Origin: an uncultured Eubacteriales bacterium
Lineage (GTDB): Bacteria; Bacillota; Clostridia; Peptostreptococcales; Anaerovoracaceae
Length of the DNA: 64,000 nucleotides
Direction of reading: 5' to 3'
Assembly (NCBI GenBank): GCA_900315125.1
Contig: OMXT01000008.1
Location: 27,090 to 91,089, forward strand
A program made the position numbers and the translations under genes. Shown one piece after another: positions 1 through 9,075 of the stretch. The notes under the pieces were generated by a model. That model worked only from the letters and a program-made list of their open reading frames with translations, was not told the DNA's origin and did not search any database. Numbering within the stretch: the stretch's first letter is position 1; every line of letters starts with the position of its first letter.

Positions 1-1490
1 GACAGGATGTGGTCTATCTCTTTGTATATTATCAGGCAGAGCAGAAGGTCTGCCGCTGCCTCAGGGCGCTGCGCGAGGCAGAGATCCGCCCGCTGGCAGC
101 TGATATGGCGAGCTGCATCCTCATGACAGAAGATGCGACAGATATTCATCTGTCCCCGGGGCAGAAAGAAGCGGTATGCCGGTCTGCGGACAGCGGTGTC
201 TCTGTGATCACCGGCGGCCCGGGCACCGGAAAGACGACCATTATCAATACGCTGATCAGTATTTTTGAGGAAAGCGACTTTCGCGTTTCCATCGCTGCTC
301 CCACAGGCCGGGCAGCCAAGCGTATAACGGAGACTTCTGGTCATTATGCGTCGACCATCCACAGGCTGCTGGAATATTATTTCGATGAAGAAACTTCAGA
401 AATGCGTTTCGGCAAGACGGCGGAGGAGCCGCTGGATACGGACGTCGTCATCGTAGACGAAGCATCCATGATCGATCTCCTCCTCATGGAAGGGCTGGTA
501 TCGGCCATGCGCCCGGGAACTCGTCTCATTTTGGTGGGTGACAGCGATCAGCTTCCCTCTGTGGGTGCGGGAAATGTGCTGATGGATCTGATAGAAAGCG
601 GATTCGTCACGACGAGCCGGCTGACAGAAATCTACCGCCAGGCCCAGGAGAGCATGATCGTAGTCAACGCTCACCGCATCAATCACGGTGAATTTCCGAC
701 GCTCAACGGGAAAGACACAGACTTTTTCTTTATGGAACGGCGCAGTGAGCAGAAAATGCAGGAACTGATCGTCGATCTGGTGACCCGCCGTCTGCCGGCA
801 TATTACAGTGACCTGGATCCGCTGTCTGACATCCAGGTGCTGTCCCCGACCCGCAAGGGACCTGTGGGCACAGCAGAGCTGAACAGGAAACTCCAGGATG
901 CGTTTAACCCGCCCAGAGGAGCCGGCGCGCTGCAGCGGCTGACAGGGGAAGAAGAGGAGCTGCTGTCCGAAGACGAGGTCAAACCGGAGAAGTCCTTCGG
1001 GGACAAAGTCTTTCGAGCCGGGGATAAGGTCATGCAGATCCGAAACAATTATGAAATGGAATGGAAAGCGCCCGGTCGGTCCGAGACCGGCAGCGGTGTG
1101 TTCAACGGCGATATGGGATTTATCGTCGGCATCGACACGGAGAATGCAAAGCTCACGGTTCGCTATGATGACCGGTACTGCCAGTATGAGTTCAGCCAGC
1201 TGGATGAGCTGGAACTGGCTTATGCTGTTACCGTCCATAAGAGTCAGGGATCAGAATTCCCTGTTGTTGTCATGCCTGTATCCTGGTTCCCGCCCATGCT
1301 CGCCACCCGGAATCTCCTCTACACGGCAGTGACCAGGGGGAAGCAGGCGGTTGTGCTCGTCGGGGTTCCTGAGAGGCTCGCTGCCATGATACAGAACGAC
1401 CGGACCAGCCTTCGCTTTTCAGGGCTGAAATACAGGCTCTCTGATATGATGGCGTTTGATAATCCCGGAAATGAGGATAAATCGGAATAA
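1..1490 (+). CDS. recD2: RecD2-like DNA helicase, 3' part (gene cut by window edge)
   Basis: SF1B 5'-3' DNA helicase of the RecD2 type found in bacteria without RecBCD; known members act in DNA repair and replication-fork maintenance. The frame is open from the left edge, so the true start lies outside and only about 495 C-terminal residues are here (RecD2 proteins are usually 720-800). Visible motifs in order: Walker A GGPGTGKTT (near nt 212-237), VIVDEAS (motif II), GDSDQLPSVG (motif III), an arginine-finger-like EIYRQ, and C-terminal AVTVHKSQGSEF and LLYTAVTRG (motifs V/VI). The N-terminal helix-hairpin-helix region expected of RecD2 is not visible, so RecD2 rather than another RecD-like helicase is inferred from family resemblance. 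The stop is TAA at 1488-1490; there is no convincing terminator before the next gene. Confidence 0.9.
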   Translation, partial: QDVVYLFVYYQAEQKVCRCLRALREAEIRPLAADMASCILMTEDATDIHLSPGQKEAVCRSADSGVSVITGGPGTGKTTIINTLISIFEESDFRVSIAAPTGRAAKRITETSGHYASTIHRLLEYYFDEETSEMRFGKTAEEPLDTDVVIVDEASMIDLLLMEGLVSAMRPGTRLILVGDSDQLPSVGAGNVLMDLIESGFVTTSRLTEIYRQAQESMIVVNAHRINHGEFPTLNGKDTDFFFMERRSEQKMQELIVDLVTRRLPAYYSDLDPLSDIQVLSPTRKGPVGTAELNRKLQDAFNPPRGAGALQRLTGEEEELLSEDEVKPEKSFGDKVFRAGDKVMQIRNNYEMEWKAPGRSETGSGVFNGDMGFIVGIDTENAKLTVRYDDRYCQYEFSQLDELELAYAVTVHKSQGSEFPVVVMPVSWFPPMLATRNLLYTAVTRGKQAVVLVGVPERLAAMIQNDRTSLRFSGLKYRLSDMMAFDNPGNEDKSE

Positions 1491-1694
1491 TGCCGTCTGA
1501 AAATCGTCTCAACATTTCAAACATTTTTTGTATTGCGCGGAAACGGATATGAACTCCCCGGAATCTTGTACGAAAAAATCTGAATATATTATCATTTCAC
1601 CCGTTCATATTCATTGTTTTGCTTGGAAAACTGATAGAAAATTATAACAGAATGTAGTTGACATCATTGAACGGCAAAAGAAATGAGGTACATG

Positions 1695-2711
1695 ATGAAC
1701 GCAAAGGAACGGCTCGATACATTTTACAGCGGCGGAAAGACGGATATTCTGCCCAACCTGACTATCGTCGGCAGTGTAGTAACGCAATATACAGGAATCA
1801 ATTTGGAAGTTTATTCGAAGGACGCCAGGAAGATGGCGGATTCAGCCATAGAAGCGGCCCATGACCTTTCACTGGATTTCGTCCAGATCGCCTCCGATCT
1901 CTGCCGGGAAGCGGAAGGATATGGTTCAGAGATCCTGTTCCCGGAGCACCAGCTGCCCACGGTGAAGAAACCGGCCATCGACGATATTCATAAGGTTTCT
2001 GACCTGAACGTCAGAAAGGTCAGCGACATCCCCCGTCTCGGCGAACTCGTGGATGCCACAGAATACGTTCTGAAGAAGGAACCGGAAATTTATCCCATGA
2101 CGCTGGCTGTCGGCCCCATGTCTGTGGCGGGGAATGTCAGAGGCGTTTCGGAGATCATGATCGATTCCGTAAAGGAGCCGGAGGCTGTGGATGAACTGCT
2201 GGAGAAAATCACGGAAACAACGCTGGATTATATTCATGAGCTTGCGGCTGTCGGGGCGAAATACATGTATGTCGCGGATCCGACGGCATCCCTGATGGGA
2301 CCGGCGTATTACCGTAAACACATCCTGCCCCTGCATAAGAAGATTTTTCAGGCAATGAAGGATAACGGGATCGGCGCAAGGCTCCATATGTGCGGCAACA
2401 CCCAGAAGATTCTTCCCATTTCCTGCGAATGCGGCGCGGCAGTTATCGATGTGGACTGTCAGACAGATTTCGTCCAGGCACTGAAAGATGTGGACGGACG
2501 TGCCGTATTAAACGGAAATATCAATCCGGTTGCCGACGTGTATGAGTGCGACGCGCAGCACACGAAGCAGGCGATCCTTGATGTGGCAGAGAAATCAAAA
2601 GGTTATCGGGCCATGTTCATGCCGGGCTGCGAGCTGCCTACAGACACTAAGCTGGAAAATGTAAAAGCGATCCACGAAGCGCTGGCGGAGATCAGCGGCT
2701 GGGAGAACTGA
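1695..2711 (+). CDS. MtaA/UroD-family methyltransferase-like protein (copy 1)
   Basis: About 338 residues, resembling the uroporphyrinogen-decarboxylase superfamily branch that includes MtaA/CmuA-type corrinoid methyltransferases. Zinc-ligand candidates are the His and Cys of RLHMCGN and the Cys of MPGCELP near the C-terminus. In characterised relatives these bind zinc that activates a thiol such as coenzyme M. True UroD is unlikely because no other haem gene is present and the HxC pattern fits the methyltransferase branch. In-frame ATGs lie at 1683, 1692 and 1695; I chose 1695 because GAGGT at 1685-1689 is then well spaced and the protein begins MNAKERL, matching the start of the neighbouring paralogue. 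It is convergent with that paralogue across a shared terminator. No corrinoid-binding protein or methanol/methylamine methyltransferase is nearby, so the substrate is unknown. Confidence 0.82.
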   Translation: MNAKERLDTFYSGGKTDILPNLTIVGSVVTQYTGINLEVYSKDARKMADSAIEAAHDLSLDFVQIASDLCREAEGYGSEILFPEHQLPTVKKPAIDDIHKVSDLNVRKVSDIPRLGELVDATEYVLKKEPEIYPMTLAVGPMSVAGNVRGVSEIMIDSVKEPEAVDELLEKITETTLDYIHELAAVGAKYMYVADPTASLMGPAYYRKHILPLHKKIFQAMKDNGIGARLHMCGNTQKILPISCECGAAVIDVDCQTDFVQALKDVDGRAVLNGNINPVADVYECDAQHTKQAILDVAEKSKGYRAMFMPGCELPTDTKLENVKAIHEALAEISGWEN

Positions 2712-2774
2712 AATCGCGGGCACAGTTTCAGATGACGGAATTTCAGTGATTGATAAAAGCGAGTGAGAAAAACA

Positions 2775-2813
2775 GGGCGCTTCGGAAGGTCTGCCTGACC
2801 TTTCGAGGCGCCC
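2775..2813. terminator. Bidirectional hairpin terminator between the two MtaA-like genes
   Basis: Long imperfect hairpin: outer arms GGGCGC/GCGCCC and inner arms GAAGGTC/GACCTTT around a 5-nt loop. It is followed by AT-rich sequence on the right and an A-run on the left. It sits between convergent stops at 2711 and 2837, so it can end transcription from both sides. Confidence 0.75.
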
Positions 2814-2836
2814 CATTATTTTATAGCATCAGGGTA

Positions 2837-3874
2837 TCAGTATTTTCCGTAGGTGCAGGCTTCTTCCACCATGATCTTTGCCTTTGTGAAATCCAGGGAC
2901 GCGGGGTATTCGCAGCCTGTGGCAAGGATGAAGCCTCCGTCTTTCTTATAGGCGTCGATCTGTCTGCGGCATTCGGCTCGCAGCGTTTCTTCGTCGCTCG
3001 CGTAAACAAAGCCCGGATCGATCATGCCGCAAAGGGTGACCCGGTCGCCGTATTTTTCTTTCAGTTCTTCATCCGTGGCGCAGTCCGGCGGCAGGTGGCA
3101 GTAAGAAAGGAGGACCGGATCCATTCTCTCGATCTGTTCTTTGAAGTAGATCCCGTCGCCGCAGTTGTGGAGCATGACCATGGCGCCGCATTCTCTGACG
3201 TAATTGCTCAGCTCTTCTATATATTCGCCTTCGAAGTTCTGCCACATTTTAGGCGAAAGAATGGTGCGGGATGCGTACAGTGTATCAAACATAATTGCGT
3301 GTGCTCCCGCCTCAACCGAGGCTTTGATAAAGAGCTTCAGCGTATCGGTGATGGCCCGCAGCGCAGGATGGAGCGCTTTCGGCGAGCGGATCATGTCCAT
3401 GAACATCTGCTCCTGACCCCGCATCATGCTCAGGATTCCCAGAGGACCGAAGATGAACGCGACGATGGGATATTCTTTCCCTTCCCGGTCGGCAAGTATC
3501 TGGGTCAGGCGGATCGCATCGCCCATCCGGCGGGTCTTTGCCGGGTCGATGGGTTCTATTTTATTGTAATCTTCGACGGTTTTTATCAGGCGGTCATCCA
3601 TCAGCGGATGGGCTGCCGTATCGCCGATCCACTCGATTTTCTGTCCCCAGTCCGCGGCCTCCACGGAGAGGTCGACGAGTGTGCAGATGACGTCCACGCC
3701 GATCTCCTTGGTGGCGCGGATGATGGATTCTGCGCATTTCTCAGGATCTTCCGACCATTCCTGGTAATTGATTCCCATCGTTTTCCGGGAGACACTGTTG
3801 ATCAGCGGATACACGGGAACGTGATCCGGTTCCTTATGCTGCAGCGCCAGCGTAACGCGTTCTAAAGAATTCAT
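2837..3874 (-). CDS. MtaA/UroD-family methyltransferase-like protein (copy 2)
   Basis: 345 residues, paralogous to the upstream convergent gene and to the MtaA/UroD superfamily. The start MNSLERVTLALQHKEPDHVPV is typical of this branch. Zinc-ligand candidates are the His and Cys of VMLHNCGDG and the Cys of ATGCEYP at the C-terminus. A GGAGG-type site lies just upstream of the ATG at 3874 (read on the minus strand). A methyl transfer between a corrinoid protein or methylated donor and a small thiol or folate is the family role; the actual substrates cannot be read from sequence. Two such proteins without a corrinoid protein or reactivase suggests they serve partners encoded elsewhere. Confidence 0.82.
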   Translation of the reverse strand: MNSLERVTLALQHKEPDHVPVYPLINSVSRKTMGINYQEWSEDPEKCAESIIRATKEIGVDVICTLVDLSVEAADWGQKIEWIGDTAAHPLMDDRLIKTVEDYNKIEPIDPAKTRRMGDAIRLTQILADREGKEYPIVAFIFGPLGILSMMRGQEQMFMDMIRSPKALHPALRAITDTLKLFIKASVEAGAHAIMFDTLYASRTILSPKMWQNFEGEYIEELSNYVRECGAMVMLHNCGDGIYFKEQIERMDPVLLSYCHLPPDCATDEELKEKYGDRVTLCGMIDPGFVYASDEETLRAECRRQIDAYKKDGGFILATGCEYPASLDFTKAKIMVEEACTYGKY

Positions 3875-4108
3875 GAACTTCCTCCTTATTTCCAGTATTA
3901 ACTTTCTGATTTTTATAACTATTTTAAAGCGACGCGCCGATGCAATCTATTAATTTGCTTGGCACCGGAGGTAAATTCGATTGCTGCTTGATAGAGTGAC
4001 AGCAGCCAAAAAGGGAAACGAAAGTTGAAAAACAAAAATAATTCTCATTGAAATGAAAGATAATTGTTATACGAATGGCATATAAGCAAAATATTTGCAT
4101 GGCAAATA

Positions 4109-4136
4109 TTGACACCCTTGTGAAGCGTGCTATAAT
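4109..4136 (+). promoter_or_regulatory. Sigma-A-type promoter for the comF-like gene
   Basis: TTGACA (4109-4114), 16-bp spacer, TATAAT (4131-4136): a near-consensus promoter 32 bp upstream of the ATG at 4169. The ribosome site is the AGGGGG-like stretch just before the start. Confidence 0.8.
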
Positions 4137-4168
4137 TCCGAACAAGAAACATATCAGCAGGGGGTTGC

Positions 4169-4858
4169 ATGAAAACGATGAATGTCAGAAAACTAGCGGA
4201 CGCGGCGCTGGATCTTCTGTATCCGCCGTCGCTGTACTGCATCTGCTGCGGGAATATTATTGACAGTTCGAGAACCTATAATCTCTGCGACCATTGCATC
4301 CGCCACATCCGCTGGGATCACAGCGCGCCTGCGATCCGCAAGGGTCTGCCTATGATGCGGTGCGCGGAATATGGGATCTATGAGAGAACACTGATTTTTT
4401 CACTGAAGTATAATAATAAAAAATATATCGCCCGGGATATTGCGGCGATGATGGCAGACCGGCTGCAGGAGGCAGCCGGTCTTTATGGTACAGCATTCGA
4501 CGTGATCGTACCGGTGCCCATGAATCTGCAAAAAGAGCGGGAAAGAGGATTCAACCAGACGGTCCTTATCGGCAGGCATCTGGGAAAAACCATGGAGAAG
4601 GACTTTGTTCCCGGAGCCCTTGTGCGCACAAGAAACACCCGGCCTATGCGGGGACTTTCTCCCGCGGAGCGGGCCGCCAACATCCGTGGGAGCATCGCCC
4701 TGGGGCAAGCAGCGGACTGTCAGCGGATCCAGGGACGGCGTGTGCTGCTGCTGGATGATTTCTTCACCACGGGAAGCACGGCTCTGGAGTGCCGGCGGGC
4801 ATTGGAGCCGGCGGGACCGGCGGATGTGTTGTTTTTCGCGTTCGCCGCCCGGTACTGA
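4169..4858 (+). CDS. comF: ComF-family phosphoribosyltransferase-like protein
   Basis: 229 residues. The N-terminus has a zinc-ribbon of two CxxC pairs (CICCG and CDHC, about residues 25-45). The C-terminal two thirds are a type I phosphoribosyltransferase fold with a conserved PRPP loop VLLLDDFFTTGST (about residues 190-202) and the ComF signature RERGFNQ near residue 118. ComF is needed for DNA uptake in naturally competent bacteria, but the family is also widespread in bacteria not known to be competent, so competence should not be inferred from this gene alone. It is a single-gene unit with its own promoter, convergent with the alpha-galactosidase gene across a structured spacer. Confidence 0.88.
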   Translation: MKTMNVRKLADAALDLLYPPSLYCICCGNIIDSSRTYNLCDHCIRHIRWDHSAPAIRKGLPMMRCAEYGIYERTLIFSLKYNNKKYIARDIAAMMADRLQEAAGLYGTAFDVIVPVPMNLQKERERGFNQTVLIGRHLGKTMEKDFVPGALVRTRNTRPMRGLSPAERAANIRGSIALGQAADCQRIQGRRVLLLDDFFTTGSTALECRRALEPAGPADVLFFAFAARY

Positions 4859-4861
4859 CGG

Positions 4862-5160
4862 GGCTGTGCCAATACAGGAGGGGGCAATTTTCGTTGCAAA
4901 TTGCGGGGAATCCTGCTAAAATCTAAGCGACCGTCCTACAGGTCTGTGGTTGCAAGTCCAGGGGAGGGCGCTTCGGCGCGCTTCCGTGCCAGGCGCGGGC
5001 GAAGGGATCCACGTAAGCCGTGAGCAGGTGGCCGCGGTGATCATGGCGCGCTTTAGATGTAAGTCCTCGGAAAAATTCCGGTCAAGGCGAGTGTGGGGGC
5101 AAAGACCAGGTCAGCTGTAGGGCGGTTTTTTGCTGCCCTGAAGCTGGCCGGCTGTTTCAC
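4862..5160 (+). ncRNA. Putative structured RNA in the comF/alpha-galactosidase spacer, family not recognised
   Basis: A 320-nt gene-free spacer between two convergent genes, GC-rich and unusually rich in short perfect stems. These include GCAATTT/AAATTGC (about 4886-4908), GCGC-TTCG-GCGC (UUCG tetraloop, about 4968-4980), CGGAA/TTCCG (about 5069-5082), and AGGGC/GCCCT nested in CAGCT/AGCTG (about 5112-5150). The stretch GGGGAATCC followed by AAAATC faintly recalls the middle of a cobalamin riboswitch, but the B12 box and the conserved CCCGC-ACTGT core are missing and no gene lies downstream on this strand. RNase P RNA, tmRNA and SRP RNA signatures were looked for and not found. Strand is a guess. 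Confidence 0.35.
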
Positions 5161-5180
5161 AGTGTGACTGCCGATCGATG

Positions 5181-7472
5181 TCAGGACTGGAGCAGAAACT
5201 GCAGGCAGTCGTACTGGCCTCTGATTTTTCGGTCATCCCTGTGCTGTGCGCTGTCCTCGGGCAGCAGCAGGCCCTGATACATCAGGGAGGCGCCGCTGCG
5301 GCAGAAGAGGAACTGCGGCTCCGGGATATTGACAATGCTGATGCGGTACAGACGGTTCGGCTCCAGACCTTTCAGCCGGACATAGCGGACCGGTCCGTTG
5401 CCGTGACTGCTCAGAGAGACGGCAGTTACCAGTGCTTCTTTTCCAGTTCTTTCGACTTCCATCCACGCGGCCAGCTCAGAGGCGCCGTCGGGTGAAGTCA
5501 GGCGGTAGTAAAGCCCCAGGGTCAGCAGTTCCCAGTGTTCCTTAAAGAATGTGATCTGCCCGCGAACATCTTTCTTTTCTTCATCATTTAGTTCATTCAG
5601 GTCGAGCTCATAGCCGAAGGTACCGGCCATGGCTGCGGCAGCGCGGGTGCGCAGAGGAACGGTCCGGCCGGTGGTTACGTTGGGAACAGCGGAAACGTGA
5701 GCGCCGATGGTGCTCACCGGGTAGCAGAATGACGTACCGTACTGGATGCTGAGCCGGTCTACAGCGTCCGTGTTGTCGCTGCACCAGATCTGAGGGCAGT
5801 AATAGAGCATGCCCGCGTCGAAACGGCCGCCGCCCCCTGCGCATCCTTCCAGCAGCAGATCCGGGAAGGCAGTCAGCAGCTGATCCATAAAGTGGTAGAC
5901 ACCGAGGGTGTACTGATAGAGGATCTTTCCCTGACTCTGCAGACCCTCTGCTGCCGTCCATACATCGTTCAGACAGCGGTTCATGTCCATCTTAACATAG
6001 TTCGCCTTACATTCCCTGATGACCTCTGCTATCTGACGGAACACGTGATCGACAATTTCCGGCCGGGAGAAGTCCAGAACCAGCTGATAACGGGAGCGGA
6101 CCGGGTCTTTGCCGGGAATCCTGAGAACCCAGTCCGGGTGCCTGCGGTAGAGGTCCGAGTCCTCATTCACCATTTCCGGCTCAATCCAGAGACCGAACCG
6201 AAGTCCCATGTCCCGGATCCTGTCTGCAAGCTGGCCGATCGAACATCCCAGTTTCTCTTCATTGACGTACCAGTCGCCCAGTCCTGCGCTGTCGCTGGAC
6301 CTGCGTCCGAACCAGCCGTCGTCCAGGACCATCATCTCCACGCCGAGTTCTGCGGCCTGTTCTGCGATAGCCAGGATCTGGCTGCCGCGGAACTCGATTC
6401 CGGTGGCTTCCCAGTTATTGATCAGGATCGGCCGGCGCCTGTTCTTCCAGGGGCCCCGGACGATATGGCTGTTGATCAGATCGTGAAAGAGATGGCTGAG
6501 GTGGCTGAGTCCGTCCTGAGAGAAAGCCATGGCGGCTTCCGGCGTATAGAATGTCTCGCCGGGCGCCAGAGGATAATCGAACCGCTCAGGCTGGACCCCC
6601 ATGAGCAGCCGGGTTAAGCCGAACTGCTCCCGGCAGGCACAGGCGCTGAAAGAGCCGCTGTAGAGCAGAGCGGTTCCCAGGCAGTAGCCATGATCCTCGT
6701 CGCAGTGTCGGTCGGCGAGAATGACGAAAGGGTTCTGCTGGTGAGAACTGTTTCCCCTGCGGCTGCCGACGGTCAGTTCCCGCTCTTCTACCGGCGTCCG
6801 GGCAAACTCGCGCTCGTGGCAGTGGCGGCCGTGGAAGTGGATCAGATCCCAGTCTCCCGTCAGCATATCCAGACAGCAGCTGGCGGCGCCGGTCAGACGG
6901 ATCGGCTCTGTTCCCAGATTGCGGATGCGTGCGGACCGGGTGATCACGTCCCGGCTTGCCAGCAGACCATAGTAAAGATCTGCCTGAACTCCCGCAGCAT
7001 CATCCTGCAGGGTAATAACAAGGGTGCAGGCATCTGCGGGATCGTCCGCGTAGACTGCCGGCAGACCGGGGATAGTGTATTTTCCTTCCTGAATCTGATA
7101 GCACCGGAAGCGCAGGTCGCAGCCGCAGACACCCAGGCTGCCGCGGATACCCAGGGCGGTGGGCCGGTAGTCGCCGCTGCCTTCGCAGGGATATTCCAGA
7201 GGCAGCGTGTCGCAGGAGAGGGTCCGGTCACGGCCGGCGTCGTAGGGATTGGGAGAAAAGCCTCGGTCCAGTCTCACGAAATCCGTGAAAAGATCGGGTG
7301 GGAGTACTTCGGATTCCGGAGGGTTCTGGCCGGTGTGGGGCAAAGGCCTGACCGCCCGGGGTCCGTAATAGGTGTGCAGCAGCAGGCCGCCCGGGCCTAT
7401 TTTCATCTGATAGCTGCTGCGGGCGGTTTCTAATAGAAAAGTCTGACTGGCGTCGTAATATTTTATCGGCAT
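5181..7472 (-). CDS. Alpha-galactosidase, GH36 family
   Basis: 763 residues, the usual length for bacterial GH36 alpha-galactosidases (about 720-760). It hydrolyses terminal alpha-1,6-galactosyl residues of raffinose, stachyose or melibiose. Visible motifs: the N-terminal beta-sandwich, then the catalytic barrel with MVLDDGWFG, YVKMDMNRC (the Asp is the expected nucleophile) and IWCSDNTDA (the Asp is the expected acid/base), plus EGCAGGGGRFD. No signal peptide, so it acts in the cytoplasm after uptake. The ATG at 7472 is preceded by GGGAGG; a longer open frame to 7523 would overlap the -10 box and is rejected. It is divergent from the sugar transporter, sharing a 283-bp control region. Confidence 0.93.
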   Translation of the reverse strand: MPIKYYDASQTFLLETARSSYQMKIGPGGLLLHTYYGPRAVRPLPHTGQNPPESEVLPPDLFTDFVRLDRGFSPNPYDAGRDRTLSCDTLPLEYPCEGSGDYRPTALGIRGSLGVCGCDLRFRCYQIQEGKYTIPGLPAVYADDPADACTLVITLQDDAAGVQADLYYGLLASRDVITRSARIRNLGTEPIRLTGAASCCLDMLTGDWDLIHFHGRHCHEREFARTPVEERELTVGSRRGNSSHQQNPFVILADRHCDEDHGYCLGTALLYSGSFSACACREQFGLTRLLMGVQPERFDYPLAPGETFYTPEAAMAFSQDGLSHLSHLFHDLINSHIVRGPWKNRRRPILINNWEATGIEFRGSQILAIAEQAAELGVEMMVLDDGWFGRRSSDSAGLGDWYVNEEKLGCSIGQLADRIRDMGLRFGLWIEPEMVNEDSDLYRRHPDWVLRIPGKDPVRSRYQLVLDFSRPEIVDHVFRQIAEVIRECKANYVKMDMNRCLNDVWTAAEGLQSQGKILYQYTLGVYHFMDQLLTAFPDLLLEGCAGGGGRFDAGMLYYCPQIWCSDNTDAVDRLSIQYGTSFCYPVSTIGAHVSAVPNVTTGRTVPLRTRAAAAMAGTFGYELDLNELNDEEKKDVRGQITFFKEHWELLTLGLYYRLTSPDGASELAAWMEVERTGKEALVTAVSLSSHGNGPVRYVRLKGLEPNRLYRISIVNIPEPQFLFCRSGASLMYQGLLLPEDSAQHRDDRKIRGQYDCLQFLLQS

Positions 7473-7521
7473 AATCGTCCTCCCATTCGGTATGGTCTCG
7501 CTGCAGAAAACGGCTGCGTTC

Positions 7522-7550
7522 ATCTTACCTTCTTAAATGGGAAGCGTCAA
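7522..7550 (-). promoter_or_regulatory. Promoter for the alpha-galactosidase gene
   Basis: On the minus strand TTGACG (7550-7545), 17-bp spacer, TAAGAT (7527-7522). This places transcription start about 40 nt upstream of the ATG at 7472 and supports that start codon over the upstream one. Confidence 0.6.
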
Positions 7551-7629
7551 GGATATCGAAAAAGTTCGGGTAAGCAGGGAGCAGTACAAAAAAATTTGTT
7601 TTTTCGCAGACTTTACTAATTGTTTGGTG

Positions 7630-7658
7630 TTGCGTTACTCTTCTGCAGCTGTTAAAAT
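7630..7658 (+). promoter_or_regulatory. Promoter for the sugar ABC transporter operon
   Basis: TTGCGT (7630-7635), 17-bp spacer, TAAAAT (7653-7658), about 100 nt upstream of the lipoprotein start. No regulator gene of LacI or AraC type lies beside this locus, so the sugar-responsive regulator must be elsewhere. Confidence 0.5.
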
Positions 7659-7755
7659 CTATGAAAGGTGGGTGATCATTTTGTACCAGTTCAGGATGAT
7701 CATCATTGGGGTAGAGAGAGAACGTTATAATTTTGCTGAGAGATGGAGGTGGACA

Positions 7756-9060
7756 TTGAAAAAGAATGTCAAACGAATCATTGCCTTCATGACAGTGATT
7801 GCGATGTCGCTCTGCCTGCTTGCTTCCTGCGGCCCTTCTTCAGGGGAGGAAGAACAGAAATCGGGAACGAGCAGCGGAATCACCATTTTCAACTCGAAGA
7901 TGGAGATTCAGGATCAGCTGATGAGTATGGCTAAGAAGTATACCAAGGAGACGGGAGTGCCTGTGGAAGTATACTATTCCAGCGATACTGTTTCAGCCCA
8001 TCTGGCGACGAGGTACGCGTCCAAGAATCCGTACACACTGTCAATGGTTGATGCAAAGGACGTATATTCCCTTGCGGAGGAGCATGCCGTCGACCTGAGT
8101 GATCAGAAATGGGTAAAGGATACCGATTATGCGATCGCGATCGATGGCAAAACTTATGGATTCCCGGTATGCGTGGAAGCGAGAGGAATCATTTATAATG
8201 CCAATGCGATTGAGAAAGTGACCGGAAAGAAATTCGACCCGGCCAAGTGCAGAACACTGGATCAGTTTAAACACTGGATCGATCTCTGCAAAAAGGGCGG
8301 GATGAAGACGCCCACCGGTGTCATGAAGGAGGACTGGTCACTGGGCAACCATTACCTGGCAGAGGTTTATGAGATGAGAGAAGATCCGGATACCTTTGTG
8401 TATGATATGAGCAAGAATAAGATCGATCTCGCCAAGGATGAACGGTACAATAGTCTGATGGACACGTTCGACGTTCTCATGAAGAACAGTTACTCCAGAG
8501 AGAGCGCCATTTCCGCGGAGCGTGAGGTTACGGAGCAGAAGCTGGCGGAGGGCGAGATCGCCTTCATGTTCGGGGGCAACTGGGACTGGTCAGTACTCAG
8601 CGCTTATGATTACACCGACGGTCTGGGAATGATGCCGATACCGCAGAATCTCAAGGCCGGAGAGGATTACAATACCAAGCTCACCGGCGGCGGATCCAAA
8701 TATTTCTTCATCGACAGTTCCGCAAACACCAGCGACAAGCAGCGCCAGGAAGCGAAGGATTTCCTGAACTGGCTGGTTTACAATGACGAAGGACAGAAGT
8801 TCATGGTAGATGACTGTGCTCTTGTCCCGGCTTTCTCCAACATCAAGCTGAAGGCTAAAGATCCTCTGGGACAGTCGGTCAGCGAATATACCAACGCGGG
8901 CAAGCTGGTGCCCAACTATAACTATCTGCCGGACGATCACTATGCGATCCTGGGCGCCCAGTTCCAGAAGTACCTGGCTGAGAAGACGGACAGGGCTGGC
9001 TTCGCTAAGGAAGTTGTAACATACTGGAAGACTAAGACGCTTCAGAAGCATGAGCAATAA
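7756..9060 (+). CDS. Sugar ABC transporter substrate-binding lipoprotein
   Basis: 434 residues from a TTG start chosen because GGAGGTGG precedes it and the protein then begins with a classic lipoprotein signal: Lys/Arg-rich n-region, hydrophobic core, and lipobox LLASC (Cys about residue 25). The mature part is a family-1 extracellular solute-binding protein (MalE/UgpB type) that delivers an oligosaccharide to the two permeases encoded next. The open frame runs further upstream but without a signal peptide at its start. By context the ligand is likely raffinose, stachyose or sucrose-type sugars, an inference from the flanking GH36 and GH32 enzymes. Confidence 0.92.
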   Translation: MKKNVKRIIAFMTVIAMSLCLLASCGPSSGEEEQKSGTSSGITIFNSKMEIQDQLMSMAKKYTKETGVPVEVYYSSDTVSAHLATRYASKNPYTLSMVDAKDVYSLAEEHAVDLSDQKWVKDTDYAIAIDGKTYGFPVCVEARGIIYNANAIEKVTGKKFDPAKCRTLDQFKHWIDLCKKGGMKTPTGVMKEDWSLGNHYLAEVYEMREDPDTFVYDMSKNKIDLAKDERYNSLMDTFDVLMKNSYSRESAISAEREVTEQKLAEGEIAFMFGGNWDWSVLSAYDYTDGLGMMPIPQNLKAGEDYNTKLTGGGSKYFFIDSSANTSDKQRQEAKDFLNWLVYNDEGQKFMVDDCALVPAFSNIKLKAKDPLGQSVSEYTNAGKLVPNYNYLPDDHYAILGAQFQKYLAEKTDRAGFAKEVVTYWKTKTLQKHEQ

Positions 9061-9075
9061 GGAGGTGCTGGACAA

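Noticed and set aside
4862-5160. Cobalamin riboswitch, RNase P RNA, tmRNA or group II intron
   Set aside because: Only a partial resemblance to the cobalamin core; the B12 box, the RNase P GAGGAAAGTCC element, tmRNA ends and an intron domain V were not found.
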